In this document: piece after piece, positions 9,240 through 17,113 of the stretch
Numbering within the stretch: the first letter of the stretch is position 1
How the letters are laid out: the number at the start of each line of letters is the position of its first letter
From: Halorubrum laminariae
GTDB lineage: Archaea > Halobacteriota > Halobacteria > Halobacteriales > Haloferacaceae
Length of the DNA stretch: 64,000 nucleotides
NCBI RefSeq assembly: GCF_024494655.1
Contig: NZ_JANHDL010000003.1
Span: 372,001 to 436,000 of the forward strand
Reading direction: 5' to 3'
The notes under the pieces: model-generated
The model's database searches: none
What the model saw: only the letters and a program-made list of their open reading frames with translations
What the model was told of the DNA's origin: nothing
Program-made: the position numbers and the translations under genes

Positions 9240-9773
9240 ATGTCATCGATCGAACTCACGTCGAGTCAGAAGAGCATCCTCTCGGCCCTCATCAACCTGT
9301 ACGGGGAACAGGAGGACGCCGTCAAAGGCGAGGCGATCGCCGAGGAGGTCGACCGAAATCCCGGAACGATCCGAAACCAGATGCAGAGCCTGAAGGCCCT
9401 CCAACTGGTCGAGGGCGTACCGGGGCCGAAAGGCGGCTACAAGCCCACCTCAAACGCGTACGAGGCGCTCGACATCCAGCGGATGGACGAGCCCGCCGAC
9501 GTGCCGATCTTCCACGAGGGCGAGGAGCTGACCGGCGTCAACGTCGACGGGATCGACCTCTCCAGCGTGCACCACCCCGAGCTGTGCCGCGCGGAGATTC
9601 ACGTCCAAGGCTCCGTCCGTGAGTTCCACGAGGGGGACTCGGTCACCGTCGGCCCGACGCCGCTCTCGAAACTCGTCATCGACGGTACCATCGACGGCAA
9701 AGATGACACCGCGAACGTTCTCATTCTCCGCATCGACGACATGCGCGCGCCGGACGAGCCGGCAGAGCACTGA
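9240..9773 (+). CDS. Winged-helix transcriptional regulator
   Basis: A 177-residue protein. Residues 1-80 form a winged-helix DNA-binding domain (SSQKSILSALINLYGE, then the recognition-helix region RNPGTIRNQMQSLKAL, then a GPKGGYKPT wing). The second half (about 85-177) is a small beta-rich domain (IHVQGSVREFHEGDSVTVGPTPLSK) that may bind a ligand or mediate dimerisation. Related haloarchaeal and methanogen proteins are annotated as HTH or Rrf2-like regulators. The ligand and targets are unknown. Confidence 0.82.
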   Translation: MSSIELTSSQKSILSALINLYGEQEDAVKGEAIAEEVDRNPGTIRNQMQSLKALQLVEGVPGPKGGYKPTSNAYEALDIQRMDEPADVPIFHEGEELTGVNVDGIDLSSVHHPELCRAEIHVQGSVREFHEGDSVTVGPTPLSKLVIDGTIDGKDDTANVLILRIDDMRAPDEPAEH

Positions 9774-9874
9774 CGGAGAGCGAGACACGTCCCTCACAGG
9801 GCGCAATCGCTCCAAGCGATCCCGTACAGTCACGCGATCCGACCACCTTCTCTCTCGTTTTCTGCGGACTAGGA

Positions 9875-9892
9875 CGCGCCGTTTGCGGCGCG
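9875..9892. terminator. Strong hairpin between convergent genes
   Basis: A perfect 7-bp stem (CGCGCCG / CGGCGCG) with a TTTG loop lies between the convergent HTH regulator and NDH-2-like gene. A T-rich run (CTCTCTCGTTTTCTG) precedes it on the + strand. It could end transcripts from the regulator gene or stabilise 3' ends. Archaeal termination does not require such hairpins, so the role is inferred. Confidence 0.4.
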
Positions 9893-9992
9893 GTCACGTC
9901 AGTCGCGGATGGAGCTGTCGCTGGTTTGTCGGTGGAATACGCAGAAATTTGGATCGAATTTCGCGGCCCGCGCCGAGTCTGTCTTTCGCTAC

Positions 9993-11177
9993 TTACATGT
10001 CACCGAACGCGCTGACGCCGCGTCCGGTCGAGGAGACCTTGGCGATCCAGCGCGTGGCGATGGCCTTCTTGAGGAGCTTCGCTGGCGTGCCGCCGAACGT
10101 CCGGATCGGCATTCCCTTCACGTCGTGTGCGACCGCCTCCTCGCCGACGGAGATGACGGTGCCTTTGTCCTCGTGGGTCCAAGACTTGAGGGGCGCGCCG
10201 CGGGCGGCGCGCGCGAGGTTCTCGCCGGCGACCTCCGCGGCCTGCCAGGCGGCCTGTGCGGTCGGCGGGGCCACGTCGTCGTCGTCATCCTGCTCGACTA
10301 GGGCAGTATCGCCGATGGCGAACACGTGGTCGTCGCTCGTCGTGAAGTCGGAGCCTGCGTGGACGCGGTGTGAACGCTCGTCCTTCTCGACGTCGACGTC
10401 TTCGATCTCCGGCTGCCCGGTGATGCCGCCGGTCCAGACCAGCACGTCGTAGCCCAGTTCCTCGGATGCCTCATCCTCGCCGCCGCCGAGGTAGACGGCC
10501 TCTTCGTCAGCCTTCGAGATGAAGTCGCCGGTGCGGATCTCGATGTCGGCGTCCTCGATCCGCTGACGGAGCGCGCCTTGCACCTGCGGGTCGTTGTTGG
10601 GGAAGATTTCGTCGAGCCCCTCGACCAGCGTGATCTCGATCGGCGCGCGGTGTTTGTCGCGGTACTCGGCTATCTCGCCGGCGGTTTGGATACCCGAGAG
10701 GCCGGCCCCGCCCACGATGACCTCGACCGGGTCGGAGCGCGTCGCTTCCGCGGCGGCCGAGCGGATGTCCTCGTGGATCGCTTTCGCATCGTCGAGGCCC
10801 TTCAGCTGGTGGGCGTTCTCTTCTAAGCCCTCGATGCCGAAGAAGGCCGTCGTCGAGCCGACGGCCAGAAGGAGGAAGTCGTAGTTGACGGTCGTTCCGT
10901 CGTCGGTCTCGACGACTCGGTCGTCGGTGTCGACGTCGGCGACGCGTCCCTGCACGAACTCCGATTCGGGCGATTTGATCTCGTCGACCGGGATCGTGAT
11001 CTTGTCTTCGACCGCCGGGGTGCGGATCGCGCGGTGGACCTCGTGGAGCACGAGGTGATAATCGTGTTCGGATATCCACGTGAGCTCTGCCTCGCCCTCG
11101 CCGACCTCCTCTTCGAACGCCTTCACCGCGCCTGCGCCGGCGTACCCGGAGCCGACGACGACGATCTGGGTAGTCAT
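9993..11177 (-). CDS. ndh: NAD(P)/FAD-dependent oxidoreductase, type II NADH dehydrogenase-like
   Basis: A 394-residue flavoprotein. The N-terminal FAD-binding Rossmann motif is VVVGSGYAGAGAVKAF; a second NAD-binding motif, VIVGGAGLSGIQTAGEIAE, lies near residues 154-172; the C-terminal FAD contact is HVFAIGDTALVE. This order matches pyridine nucleotide-disulfide oxidoreductases of the NDH-2 / sulfide:quinone reductase type. No CxxC redox pair is visible, so a non-proton-pumping NADH:quinone oxidoreductase at the inner face of the membrane is the best guess. The C terminus has KLLKKAIATRWIAKV, an amphipathic segment suited to membrane attachment. It is a monocistronic gene. Confidence 0.85.
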   Translation of the reverse strand: MTTQIVVVGSGYAGAGAVKAFEEEVGEGEAELTWISEHDYHLVLHEVHRAIRTPAVEDKITIPVDEIKSPESEFVQGRVADVDTDDRVVETDDGTTVNYDFLLLAVGSTTAFFGIEGLEENAHQLKGLDDAKAIHEDIRSAAAEATRSDPVEVIVGGAGLSGIQTAGEIAEYRDKHRAPIEITLVEGLDEIFPNNDPQVQGALRQRIEDADIEIRTGDFISKADEEAVYLGGGEDEASEELGYDVLVWTGGITGQPEIEDVDVEKDERSHRVHAGSDFTTSDDHVFAIGDTALVEQDDDDDVAPPTAQAAWQAAEVAGENLARAARGAPLKSWTHEDKGTVISVGEEAVAHDVKGMPIRTFGGTPAKLLKKAIATRWIAKVSSTGRGVSAFGDM

Positions 11178-11235
11178 GCCTGCCAGTCCGACGCGCGCGG
11201 GTAAAGTCGCTTTGGAACGGTCGCGATTCGCCCGA

Positions 11236-12096
11236 CTACAGCGACAGCCCGGCGTGCCAACGGTCCGCCCCGGCCTCGCGTTTAACCTCGTCCATGCGAG
11301 CGAGAAGTGCCACCGCGAGGCTCGCGGTCTCGGACGCGCGCGACTCGCCCTCAGTCCGGAACTCGCCCGTGATCCGGTTGGCGTAAACGGAGCAGACCGC
11401 GCCCGCGCGGAGGCCGTAGACGCTCGCGACCGTGAGGATCGCCGACGCCTCCATCTCGATGTTCTTCACGTTCGCGTCCTGTAGCTCCGCGACCAACTCG
11501 GCCGAGCCGGCCGCCTCAAACCCCTCGAATCCGAGGCGACCCTGTCCGGCGTAGAAGGAGTCGGCACTCATCGTGACGCCGGTGTGATAGTCGTATCCGA
11601 GCCGTTCCGCGGCGGCGACGAGCGCGGCGACGACCTCGCCGTCGGCCGCGGCCGGGTAGTCCTCGCGGACGTACTCGTCGCTCGTCCCCTCTTGTCTGAC
11701 CGCGCCGGTCGTGATGACCAGATCGCCTACCTCCATCCCCGGTTGAATTGCACCGCAGGAGCCGACGCGAACGAAGGTGTCGACGCCGACTCTGGCGAGT
11801 TCCTCGACGGCGATGGCGGCGGAGGGGGAGCCGATCCCGGTGGAGGTCACGGAGATCGGCGTGTCGTCGTAGCTGCCGGTCGCGGTGCGGTACTCTCGGT
11901 GTGCGGCGACTTCTTCGTGGTCGTCCCACAGCGCGGTTATCGTGTCGACGCGCTCGGGGTTTCCGGGCAAGAGCACGGCGTCTGCCACGTCACCCGGCCC
12001 GACCTCGACGTGGTACTGGACCTCGTCGCCCGGGTCTTTGCTGTCGCCGCCCGTGCCCTTGATGCCCTCGGAGGTCTCGTCGGTCTCGTCGGTCAT
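11236..12096 (-). CDS. udp: Uridine phosphorylase family nucleoside phosphorylase
   Basis: A 286-residue cytosolic enzyme that splits a nucleoside with phosphate into a base and ribose-1-phosphate. Family features: VLLPGNPERVDTI (phosphate-binding Gly-Asn-Pro), GIGSPSAAIAVEEL, FVRVGSCGAIQPG, and KNIEMEASAILTVASVYGLRAGAV with the ribose-binding MEA. The first 30 residues are a charged, acidic extension. The next gene on the same strand is cytidine deaminase, so the two make a pyrimidine salvage pair: cytidine to uridine to uracil. Substrate range cannot be read from sequence alone. Confidence 0.9.
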   Translation of the reverse strand: MTDETDETSEGIKGTGGDSKDPGDEVQYHVEVGPGDVADAVLLPGNPERVDTITALWDDHEEVAAHREYRTATGSYDDTPISVTSTGIGSPSAAIAVEELARVGVDTFVRVGSCGAIQPGMEVGDLVITTGAVRQEGTSDEYVREDYPAAADGEVVAALVAAAERLGYDYHTGVTMSADSFYAGQGRLGFEGFEAAGSAELVAELQDANVKNIEMEASAILTVASVYGLRAGAVCSVYANRITGEFRTEGESRASETASLAVALLARMDEVKREAGADRWHAGLSL

Positions 12097-12187
12097 GTCC
12101 CCGACCTTCGAGGAGGCGTTTCAAAGCCGTTCCGCCTCGTTGCCGGTCGCACCGGGCCGCATTCGGTCGTCAGGTGCCTCGTGTGCG

Positions 12188-12592
12188 TCACTTGGTCTTG
12201 GCGTCGTCGAGCGTCCCCTCGTGTATCGCGTTCGGCAGCAGTTCGCCGAGCGTGTACTCGCTCGTCTCGTCGCCGCCCTCATCACAGACGACGACGAGGT
12301 CTGCGGCGGCGAACTCGCTGAGCGTCTGTCGGCACATCCCGCAGGGCGTGACGCCGTCGCGGACCCCGGAGGAGACGGCGATCCGATCGAACGTGCGGTG
12401 ACCGTTCTTCACCGCCTCTGCGACGGCGACCTCCTCGGCGTGGAGGCTGTTGGAGTAGTTAGCGTTCTCGATGTTACAGCCCGTGTAGACGGTACCGTCG
12501 GCGGTCCGGAGCGCGGCACCGACGCGGTACTCGGAGTACGGGACGTGGGCATCGCGGAGCGCGTCGCGCGCGGCCTCGATCAGGTCGTCCAT
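12188..12592 (-). CDS. cdd: Cytidine deaminase
   Basis: A 134-residue zinc enzyme converting cytidine or deoxycytidine to uridine forms. It carries the canonical H51-A-E53 motif (NSLHAEEVAV) and P-C84-x2-C87 (TPCGMCRQTL), giving the zinc ligands and the proton-shuttle Glu, plus the substrate-binding CNIENANYSNS. The length is normal for the homotetrameric short form. The ATG at 12592 is preferred over the 35-residue upstream extension, which has no homologous character. Its product is the substrate of the uridine phosphorylase 91 bases downstream. Confidence 0.95.
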   Translation of the reverse strand: MDDLIEAARDALRDAHVPYSEYRVGAALRTADGTVYTGCNIENANYSNSLHAEEVAVAEAVKNGHRTFDRIAVSSGVRDGVTPCGMCRQTLSEFAAADLVVVCDEGGDETSEYTLGELLPNAIHEGTLDDAKTK

Positions 12593-12736
12593 ACGCGAAG
12601 TGGTCGGGCGGCGGGGCGATAACTGTGGTGTCCTCCGTGAGCTGATACTGACGGTCGAGTACGAGCGGCTACGATCGGTTTCGTCGCGGACGGCCACATC
12701 ACGGAGCCTGCCGTGCAGTACGACCCGTGACCGCGG

Positions 12737-13393
12737 TCACCTGCCTGCGAGCCCCAGTGCCTGTATCGTCGGGAGTTCCCAGCCGTACGCAACCGCGGCG
12801 AGCCGCGTCCCGACGGTTACCGCTGCACACACCGCGGCGGCGGTGCTCCCCGGAAAGCCGGCGACTGAGGCGAGCCAGTACGCGCCGCCGCCCAACACCG
12901 CACAGCTCGCGTAGAAGTCGTCGAAGAGGATGAACGGGGACCGGTCGAGGAGGATGTCGGCGAACGCGCCCCCGCCGACCGCGTTGATCGTCGCGACGGC
13001 CACGACGCCGAAGGCCGACACGCCCGCGCCGGTCGCGACGATCGCGCCGGTCGTGGCGAACGCCCCGAGACCGACCGCGTCCGAGACGACCGTGATCGGG
13101 TGTGTGTCCGGAGACGCGAGCACGACGCGCAGCCCGATCGCGAAGGCGACGCCGAGCAGTCCCAGACCGATCTCGATCGGCGACTGCAGCGCCAGCGGCA
13201 CGCGCGTCACGAGGAGGTCGCGCGTGACGCCCCCGACGAACGCCATGGCGAGTCCGACGACTGTGATACCGAACAGGTCGAACTCCTCGCGGATCGCCTT
13301 GGTCGACCCGACGAGCGCGAACGCGATCAGGCCGATGGTGTTCATGACGGCGAACGGGTCGCCAAAAAGCACCGTGATGAGATCCGGCGTCAC
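12737..13393 (-). CDS. TRIC/UPF0126 family channel-like membrane protein
   Basis: A 218-residue protein with about seven hydrophobic segments. It shows the internal duplication of the UPF0126 (YadS/TRIC) family: two similar halves with Gly-rich hairpins, GGVTRDLLVTRVP in the first and GGGAFADILLDRSP in the second. Prokaryotic TRIC proteins form trimeric monovalent cation channels. A GTG at 13393 (VTPDLITVLFGD) is chosen as start; the 31 upstream residues are Arg-rich and unlike the family. It lies just downstream of the cdd gene's 5' end, on the same strand. Confidence 0.85.
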   Translation of the reverse strand: MTPDLITVLFGDPFAVMNTIGLIAFALVGSTKAIREEFDLFGITVVGLAMAFVGGVTRDLLVTRVPLALQSPIEIGLGLLGVAFAIGLRVVLASPDTHPITVVSDAVGLGAFATTGAIVATGAGVSAFGVVAVATINAVGGGAFADILLDRSPFILFDDFYASCAVLGGGAYWLASVAGFPGSTAAAVCAAVTVGTRLAAVAYGWELPTIQALGLAGR

Positions 13394-13482
13394 TGGCCGC
13401 AACTCCGTGGACCGGCGTCTTGAAGGCTGTGTTCGGCGTCGAACGTCCCACACCGGATTTGACCGGTAACTACCTAGCCGCC

Positions 13483-14073
13483 TCACCGACCGGTGTCGTA
13501 CTTGTATGTCGCCGAGTCGGGATCGATGCCGAAGTCCTCCGGTGACTCCGTCGCATCCGTCTCTCCGCCGTCTGCGGGCTCGGCGGCCTTGAACGCCTCG
13601 CGGAACCGGTCGTCCATCGAGAACTCATCGACGCCGAGTTCGAGTCCGACAACCCCGCCGCCGAGGAACTCCCGTTTCTCTGGCAGCCGGTCGGAGAGCG
13701 CCGGCGGGAGGTCGTCAGTGTCGACGCGCTCGAAACCGAACTGCGTCAGGTATTCGGGCTGGTCAGTGAGCACATACACCGTCTCGAACTCCTCGGCTGC
13801 GGCGGTGTCGACGAGCCGCTCGACGATGTGCGCGCCAACGCCGCGACCGCGCCACTCGGGGAGCACCCCGATCCCCGTGAGTTCGATCCGGTCCGCCTCG
13901 CCCTCGTCGCCGCGATGGAGCCGGAGGCGACCGAACCCCGCGCGGTCACCCGAGTCCTGATCGACCGCGATAACGTAGTCCCGCGACCGAAAGGCGACAT
14001 CATCGAGCCCGAGTCGCTCAATCGCGTCCAGTAACCACGCCTCGTCACGGTTCTTGGCGTCGCGGACGTACAT
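13483..14073 (-). CDS. GNAT family N-acetyltransferase
   Basis: A 196-residue GNAT protein. The acetyl-CoA binding motif A is visible as TGIGVLPEWRGRGVGAHIVERLV (R/Q-x-x-G-x-G/A pattern in WRGRGVG), followed by YVLTDQPEYLTQFGF with the conserved Phe-Gly-Phe of motif B. A 50-residue acidic C-terminal tail ends in TYKYDTGR. The substrate is unknown. A TATA-like CTGTTTTTACG at 14095-14105 lies 27 bases before the ATG at 14073, which fixes the start against a longer open frame. Confidence 0.85.
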   Translation of the reverse strand: MYVRDAKNRDEAWLLDAIERLGLDDVAFRSRDYVIAVDQDSGDRAGFGRLRLHRGDEGEADRIELTGIGVLPEWRGRGVGAHIVERLVDTAAAEEFETVYVLTDQPEYLTQFGFERVDTDDLPPALSDRLPEKREFLGGGVVGLELGVDEFSMDDRFREAFKAAEPADGGETDATESPEDFGIDPDSATYKYDTGR

Positions 14074-14104
14074 ACCGGAACGTATGCGGGGCCACGTAAA
14101 AACA

Positions 14105-14356
14105 GTTCCCCGGTGGCATGGAACATTCTTTCTTGCGGTGCGAAACAAGTAGGAGAGGAACGCTCCGAATCAACCTCCTCAGAATCGCAAGGCGATTCTA
14201 ATGTGCGGACGAGAACTCTGCTCTCGTCAACGCCTGTGGAGACTGCGCTCCCTACGGAAACCACTACGGTTCCTGCAACGCGCGTCGTGGAAACAGGAGG
14301 CCCCCGCTCAAGGAACGAACCGCTATCGCGGTGAGCGAGCGAGTAGGGTAGTTCAC
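14105..14356 (+). mobile_element. Decayed IS200/IS605 (IS1341-type) element: right-end remnant
   Basis: The segment between the GNAT promoter and the M29-like gene contains only the 3' end of a tnpB gene and what looks like the element's right end. It has the subterminal hairpin ACCGC-TATC-GCGGT at 14319-14332, then GAGCGAGCGAGTAGGGTAGTTCAC, the style of tail found after haloarchaeal tnpB genes. No tnpA and no tnpB catalytic region remain. The likely boundary at about 14356 falls inside the stop codon of the neighbouring gene. In intact TnpB elements this 3' region encodes the reRNA (omega-RNA) scaffold, with the guide just past the right end. Confidence 0.65.
14113..14334 (+). pseudogene. 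tnpB: TnpB C-terminal fragment
   Basis: Only about 70 residues remain of a protein that is normally around 400. The stretch ESQGDSNVRTRTLLSS followed by TPVETALPTETTTVPATRVVETG matches the disordered, Thr/Val-rich C-terminal tail typical of haloarchaeal TnpB, in particular the RVVETG(S/G)P ending. The RuvC motifs and zinc-finger knuckle are absent. The family is an RNA-guided nuclease; this copy cannot be active. Recognition rests on recalled family tails, not on an alignment. Confidence 0.6.
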
Positions 14357-15357
14357 AGGGTTTGGGCGTATTCGAGTACCGCGTCTTCACGGAACGTACC
14401 GTCTTCGAGAACGGTGAAACCGTCGAAGGTGACCGTTGTCCGGGTGAGCGTCATATCGAGATGGAGATCGCACTCAACATTCCCACCGAGCGTGATATTG
14501 TCTCCAATCGCGATGTGCATCGTGCCCCGCTTCTTTTTATCGGTGGCCTGATTCCCCGTGAGTTGGACATCCGGGTTCGTACCGATAGACGGGGCTTCCG
14601 CGATGTTACGGGCGCAGTCGCCTGTGGATTCGACAAGCGTTGAAAGTTCGTCCGCCTGCGTTCCCCCAGCAATCCTCTTGACTTTCCCGTCCTCAATCGT
14701 GAGTTCCACCGGGCTGTCAAGTTGACCAATATTGTCGATAGAGTAATCTACGACAACAGTGCCTTGCGCACTCCCTTCGACCGGAGTGATCGCGGATTTT
14801 CCGGCAGGAAGGACGACGAGCCCTTGATCGAATCCGTCATCGATCGGGAATCCGCTGCGACCGTTCAGGTCGACGGTCAAATCCGTTCCCCTGTCGTTCG
14901 TTATCCGCGCGAACTCGGCGCTGGTTTGGATCTTGGCGACTGCCCTCGTCACGTCACTCAACGCGTCGTAGTCCGTGTCCATCTGATTGATCAGGATGTC
15001 CTCGGAGACAGCACGCATGAGAACAAAGCGCGTCCCGGCCGCCGATGCGTCTCTCCGGGCGTCCGTATGAGCGATATCGTATGTCCCAATATCGATGACA
15101 ATATCGGCTTCTTTGAGTGCGCCGGCGACTACTGCTGGCTGCTCAACGTTGTGTCCAGTGAGTCTTGGCTTTACTACCAGTGAAGTCGTTGCCCCAACCG
15201 CTCGCGCGGCGCTTGCAAGCGGTCGAGCGACGTGTACCATTAACGGATCAGTGAGGACGACGACCTCTTCATCGGATTGCACCTCGCCCACATTCTCAAT
15301 CACATCTCGACTGACATCGCTGTATTCGAGCTCTTTCACATCGTCAACATGGTGCAT
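14353..15357 (-). CDS. M29-like (leucyl aminopeptidase / NicX-type) family protein, atypical composition
   Basis: A 334-residue protein resembling the M29/AmpS-like superfamily that includes thermophilic aminopeptidases and 2,5-dihydroxypyridine dioxygenase. Pointers are the late GDNITLGGNVECDLHLDM segment, where family metal ligands sit, and the Rossmann-like N-terminal half. The aminopeptidase label is only family-level. G+C is visibly lower than in flanking genes (several lines near half A+T) and codon choice differs, suggesting acquisition by transfer. The 3' end abuts a TnpB element remnant and its TGA stop lies within that element's apparent terminus. A TATA-like TATAGA sits only about 5-10 bases before the ATG, so a GTG at 15339 could be the true start. 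Confidence 0.75.
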   Translation of the reverse strand: MHHVDDVKELEYSDVSRDVIENVGEVQSDEEVVVLTDPLMVHVARPLASAARAVGATTSLVVKPRLTGHNVEQPAVVAGALKEADIVIDIGTYDIAHTDARRDASAAGTRFVLMRAVSEDILINQMDTDYDALSDVTRAVAKIQTSAEFARITNDRGTDLTVDLNGRSGFPIDDGFDQGLVVLPAGKSAITPVEGSAQGTVVVDYSIDNIGQLDSPVELTIEDGKVKRIAGGTQADELSTLVESTGDCARNIAEAPSIGTNPDVQLTGNQATDKKKRGTMHIAIGDNITLGGNVECDLHLDMTLTRTTVTFDGFTVLEDGTFREDAVLEYAQTL

Positions 15358-15513
15358 GATCTATAAGTTCTTTTGACGCTTCATGCGGATCGCCAGAGTC
15401 AGCTCGTGTTGACAGTCACCTCATCGCACCCGGCCCGCTTCTGCAAGACCCACCTCGTGACGAGCCGCGGGCCTCGACCCGACCTCGGTCGGGGAGTCCG
15501 TCCACGAAACGAG

Positions 15514-15801
15514 TCAGTTCGTGCTCGGTCCGTCGGCGTCCGCGTCGTCGAAGTCGTCTGCTCTCGTCGAAGCGTTCGCCTCCGACGGATCGTCTGCGGC
15601 GGCGAGACGGTATAGGCCGACGAGCGCGCCGGCGACGAAGACCGCTCCCTCGGCACGGGCACCGGCGTACACCCATTCGCGCGGTTCGACATCACCGGAG
15701 TTTCGGAACGCGACGCGAGTCCACGCGCGGACAACGAATCGCGGTGCGACGGTCTCGATCAGTCCGACGACGCCGGTCGCCAGCAGCAATAGGGCTTTCA
15801 T
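15514..15801 (-). CDS. Small membrane protein, haloarchaeal hypothetical
   Basis: A 95-residue protein of unknown function. It opens with a hydrophobic helix (KALLLLATGVVGLIETVAP), has a basic amphipathic stretch (RFVVRAWTRVAFRN), a second membrane helix (GAVFVAGALVGLYRLA) and an acidic, Ser/Asp-rich tail. The ATG at 15801 places the first helix at the very N terminus. It is 40 bases downstream of the FilR1-like gene on the same strand and could be cotranscribed with it. Confidence 0.75.
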   Translation of the reverse strand: MKALLLLATGVVGLIETVAPRFVVRAWTRVAFRNSGDVEPREWVYAGARAEGAVFVAGALVGLYRLAAADDPSEANASTRADDFDDADADGPSTN

Positions 15802-15841
15802 AGCTGTCGTTCTCCCGGTGCGAACAAAAGCGATGCGGCGA

Positions 15842-16429
15842 CTACGAGCGCTCGGGATCGACGGGCGGGCCGGAGGCGTCGGCCGCGGCCGAGACGTACC
15901 GCCGACAGACGCCGGCAGCCCACGACCGCACCTCCGGCGCGTCGGTCGTGAGGAGGGCGGCGAGTCCGTCCTCGTCGAACAGGCCGACCACCGCGCGCTC
16001 GCCGACGAGTAGCACCGCGATCGGTGAGTCGCCGTCGTGGACCGTCGCCTCGATCTCGTGTCTCGCGAGTGCCGCCCGAAGCACGTCTCCGGACATCCCC
16101 GACAGTCGCTCGGCCGCGGCCCCGGTGAACACGAGACGCACCGATCGGTCGGGGCCGGTCCCGTCGAGCGCGTCGCGGAGTCGCCGGACGGTCGACACCT
16201 CGATCCGCGGGATGACGCCGACGATCGATCTCTGGCGGCGGCCCGTAGCCGACGCGGTTCCGCCCACGACCGACGAGAGCACGTCGACGGGTTCCGGGTC
16301 ACCGCCGCGTTCTGTGACGACGATTCGGTGGTCGTCGCTCCAGTGTTCTTCTCCGTTTGTCTCCCTGTCCGCGTCGACGGCGCGCGCGACGAGCGAACGG
16401 AGGACCGCGCCCGGACCGCTGTCTGCCAT
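15842..16429 (-). CDS. Stand-alone FilR1/TrmB-type sensor-like domain protein
   Basis: A 195-residue protein without a recognisable DNA-binding domain. The second half (IEVSTVRRLRDAL, RLVFTGAAAERLSG, SPIAVLLVGERAVVGLFDEDG, then APEVRSWAAGVCRRY) resembles the C-terminal sensor fold seen in archaeal FilR1 (DUF1724) and TrmB-like regulators, where the line "leu-val ... arg-ala-val-val ... asp" precedes a helical end. The N-terminal 60 residues are a short helical segment rather than a full winged helix. It is divergent from cinA, with only 58 bases between the starts, so the promoters overlap. The function is inferred weakly. Confidence 0.65.
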   Translation of the reverse strand: MADSGPGAVLRSLVARAVDADRETNGEEHWSDDHRIVVTERGGDPEPVDVLSSVVGGTASATGRRQRSIVGVIPRIEVSTVRRLRDALDGTGPDRSVRLVFTGAAAERLSGMSGDVLRAALARHEIEATVHDGDSPIAVLLVGERAVVGLFDEDGLAALLTTDAPEVRSWAAGVCRRYVSAAADASGPPVDPERS

Positions 16430-16487
16430 ACAGCGAGTTCCGTCCCCGCGGAGGTAAACCCAAGGGCCGCCGCGCCGAGGAGCCGAC

Positions 16488-17009
16488 ATGGGCGAACGCG
16501 ACGGGAACGGAGCGGCGGTGATCGGTGAATTACTCACTGACCGGGAGGAGACGCTGGCGGTCGCCGAGTCGCTGACCGGTGGCCTCCTCGGATCGCGAGT
16601 GACAGACGTGCCGGGTGCGAGCGCGTACTTCGACCGCGGATACGTCACGTACGCGTACGACGCCAAGCGCGAACTGCTCGGCGTGTCCCGCGAGTCGCTC
16701 GACGCGGACGGAGCGGTGAGCGCCGCCGTCGCGGAGGAGATGGCGGCCGGCGCGCGCGATCGCGCCGGCACGACGTGGGCGGTGTCGACGACCGGCATCG
16801 CGGGCCCCGACGGCGGAACCGCAATGAAGCCGGTCGGGCTGGTGTACGTCGGTGTCGCACACGCCGCCCCCTGGGGGACCGAGGCCTCGTTCGTCCGGAA
16901 CGAGCGGTTCCGATTCGACGGCGACCGCGCCGCAGTGAGACGAAAGACTGTCGACGCGGCCCTCGACGTGCTCGATCGCGCGATCGGCGAGGTCGACGAC
17001 GGAGTGTGA
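16488..17009 (+). CDS. CinA-type nicotinamide-nucleotide amidohydrolase
   Basis: A 173-residue single-domain CinA C-terminal family protein. Signatures are LAVAESLTGGLLGSRVTDVPGAS (the AES-x-T-GG motif with catalytic Ser), YVTYAYDAKRELLGV, the conserved VSAAVAEEMAAGAR helix and STTGIAGPDGGT. The family converts nicotinamide mononucleotide to nicotinate mononucleotide, recycling pyridine nucleotides, and acts in the cytosol. The MoeA-like N-terminal domain of some CinA proteins is absent, as in most archaeal short forms. NadM of the NAD pathway lies elsewhere in the window (61354-61884). Confidence 0.9.
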   Translation: MGERDGNGAAVIGELLTDREETLAVAESLTGGLLGSRVTDVPGASAYFDRGYVTYAYDAKRELLGVSRESLDADGAVSAAVAEEMAAGARDRAGTTWAVSTTGIAGPDGGTAMKPVGLVYVGVAHAAPWGTEASFVRNERFRFDGDRAAVRRKTVDAALDVLDRAIGEVDDGV

Positions 17010-17113
17010 CGAGACGGAACGGTGGCCACACGGATCTGACCTCGCCGAGCACGCGACAGCGGACTCGGTCCGGCGCGCGAGCGTTTATTTAACCACCCCG
17101 CGTACGGGAACGT

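Noticed and set aside
14149-14352. A functional reRNA/TnpB system
   Set aside because: Only the C-terminal tail of tnpB is left; the RuvC catalytic residues are missing, so at most a relic scaffold RNA could be made.
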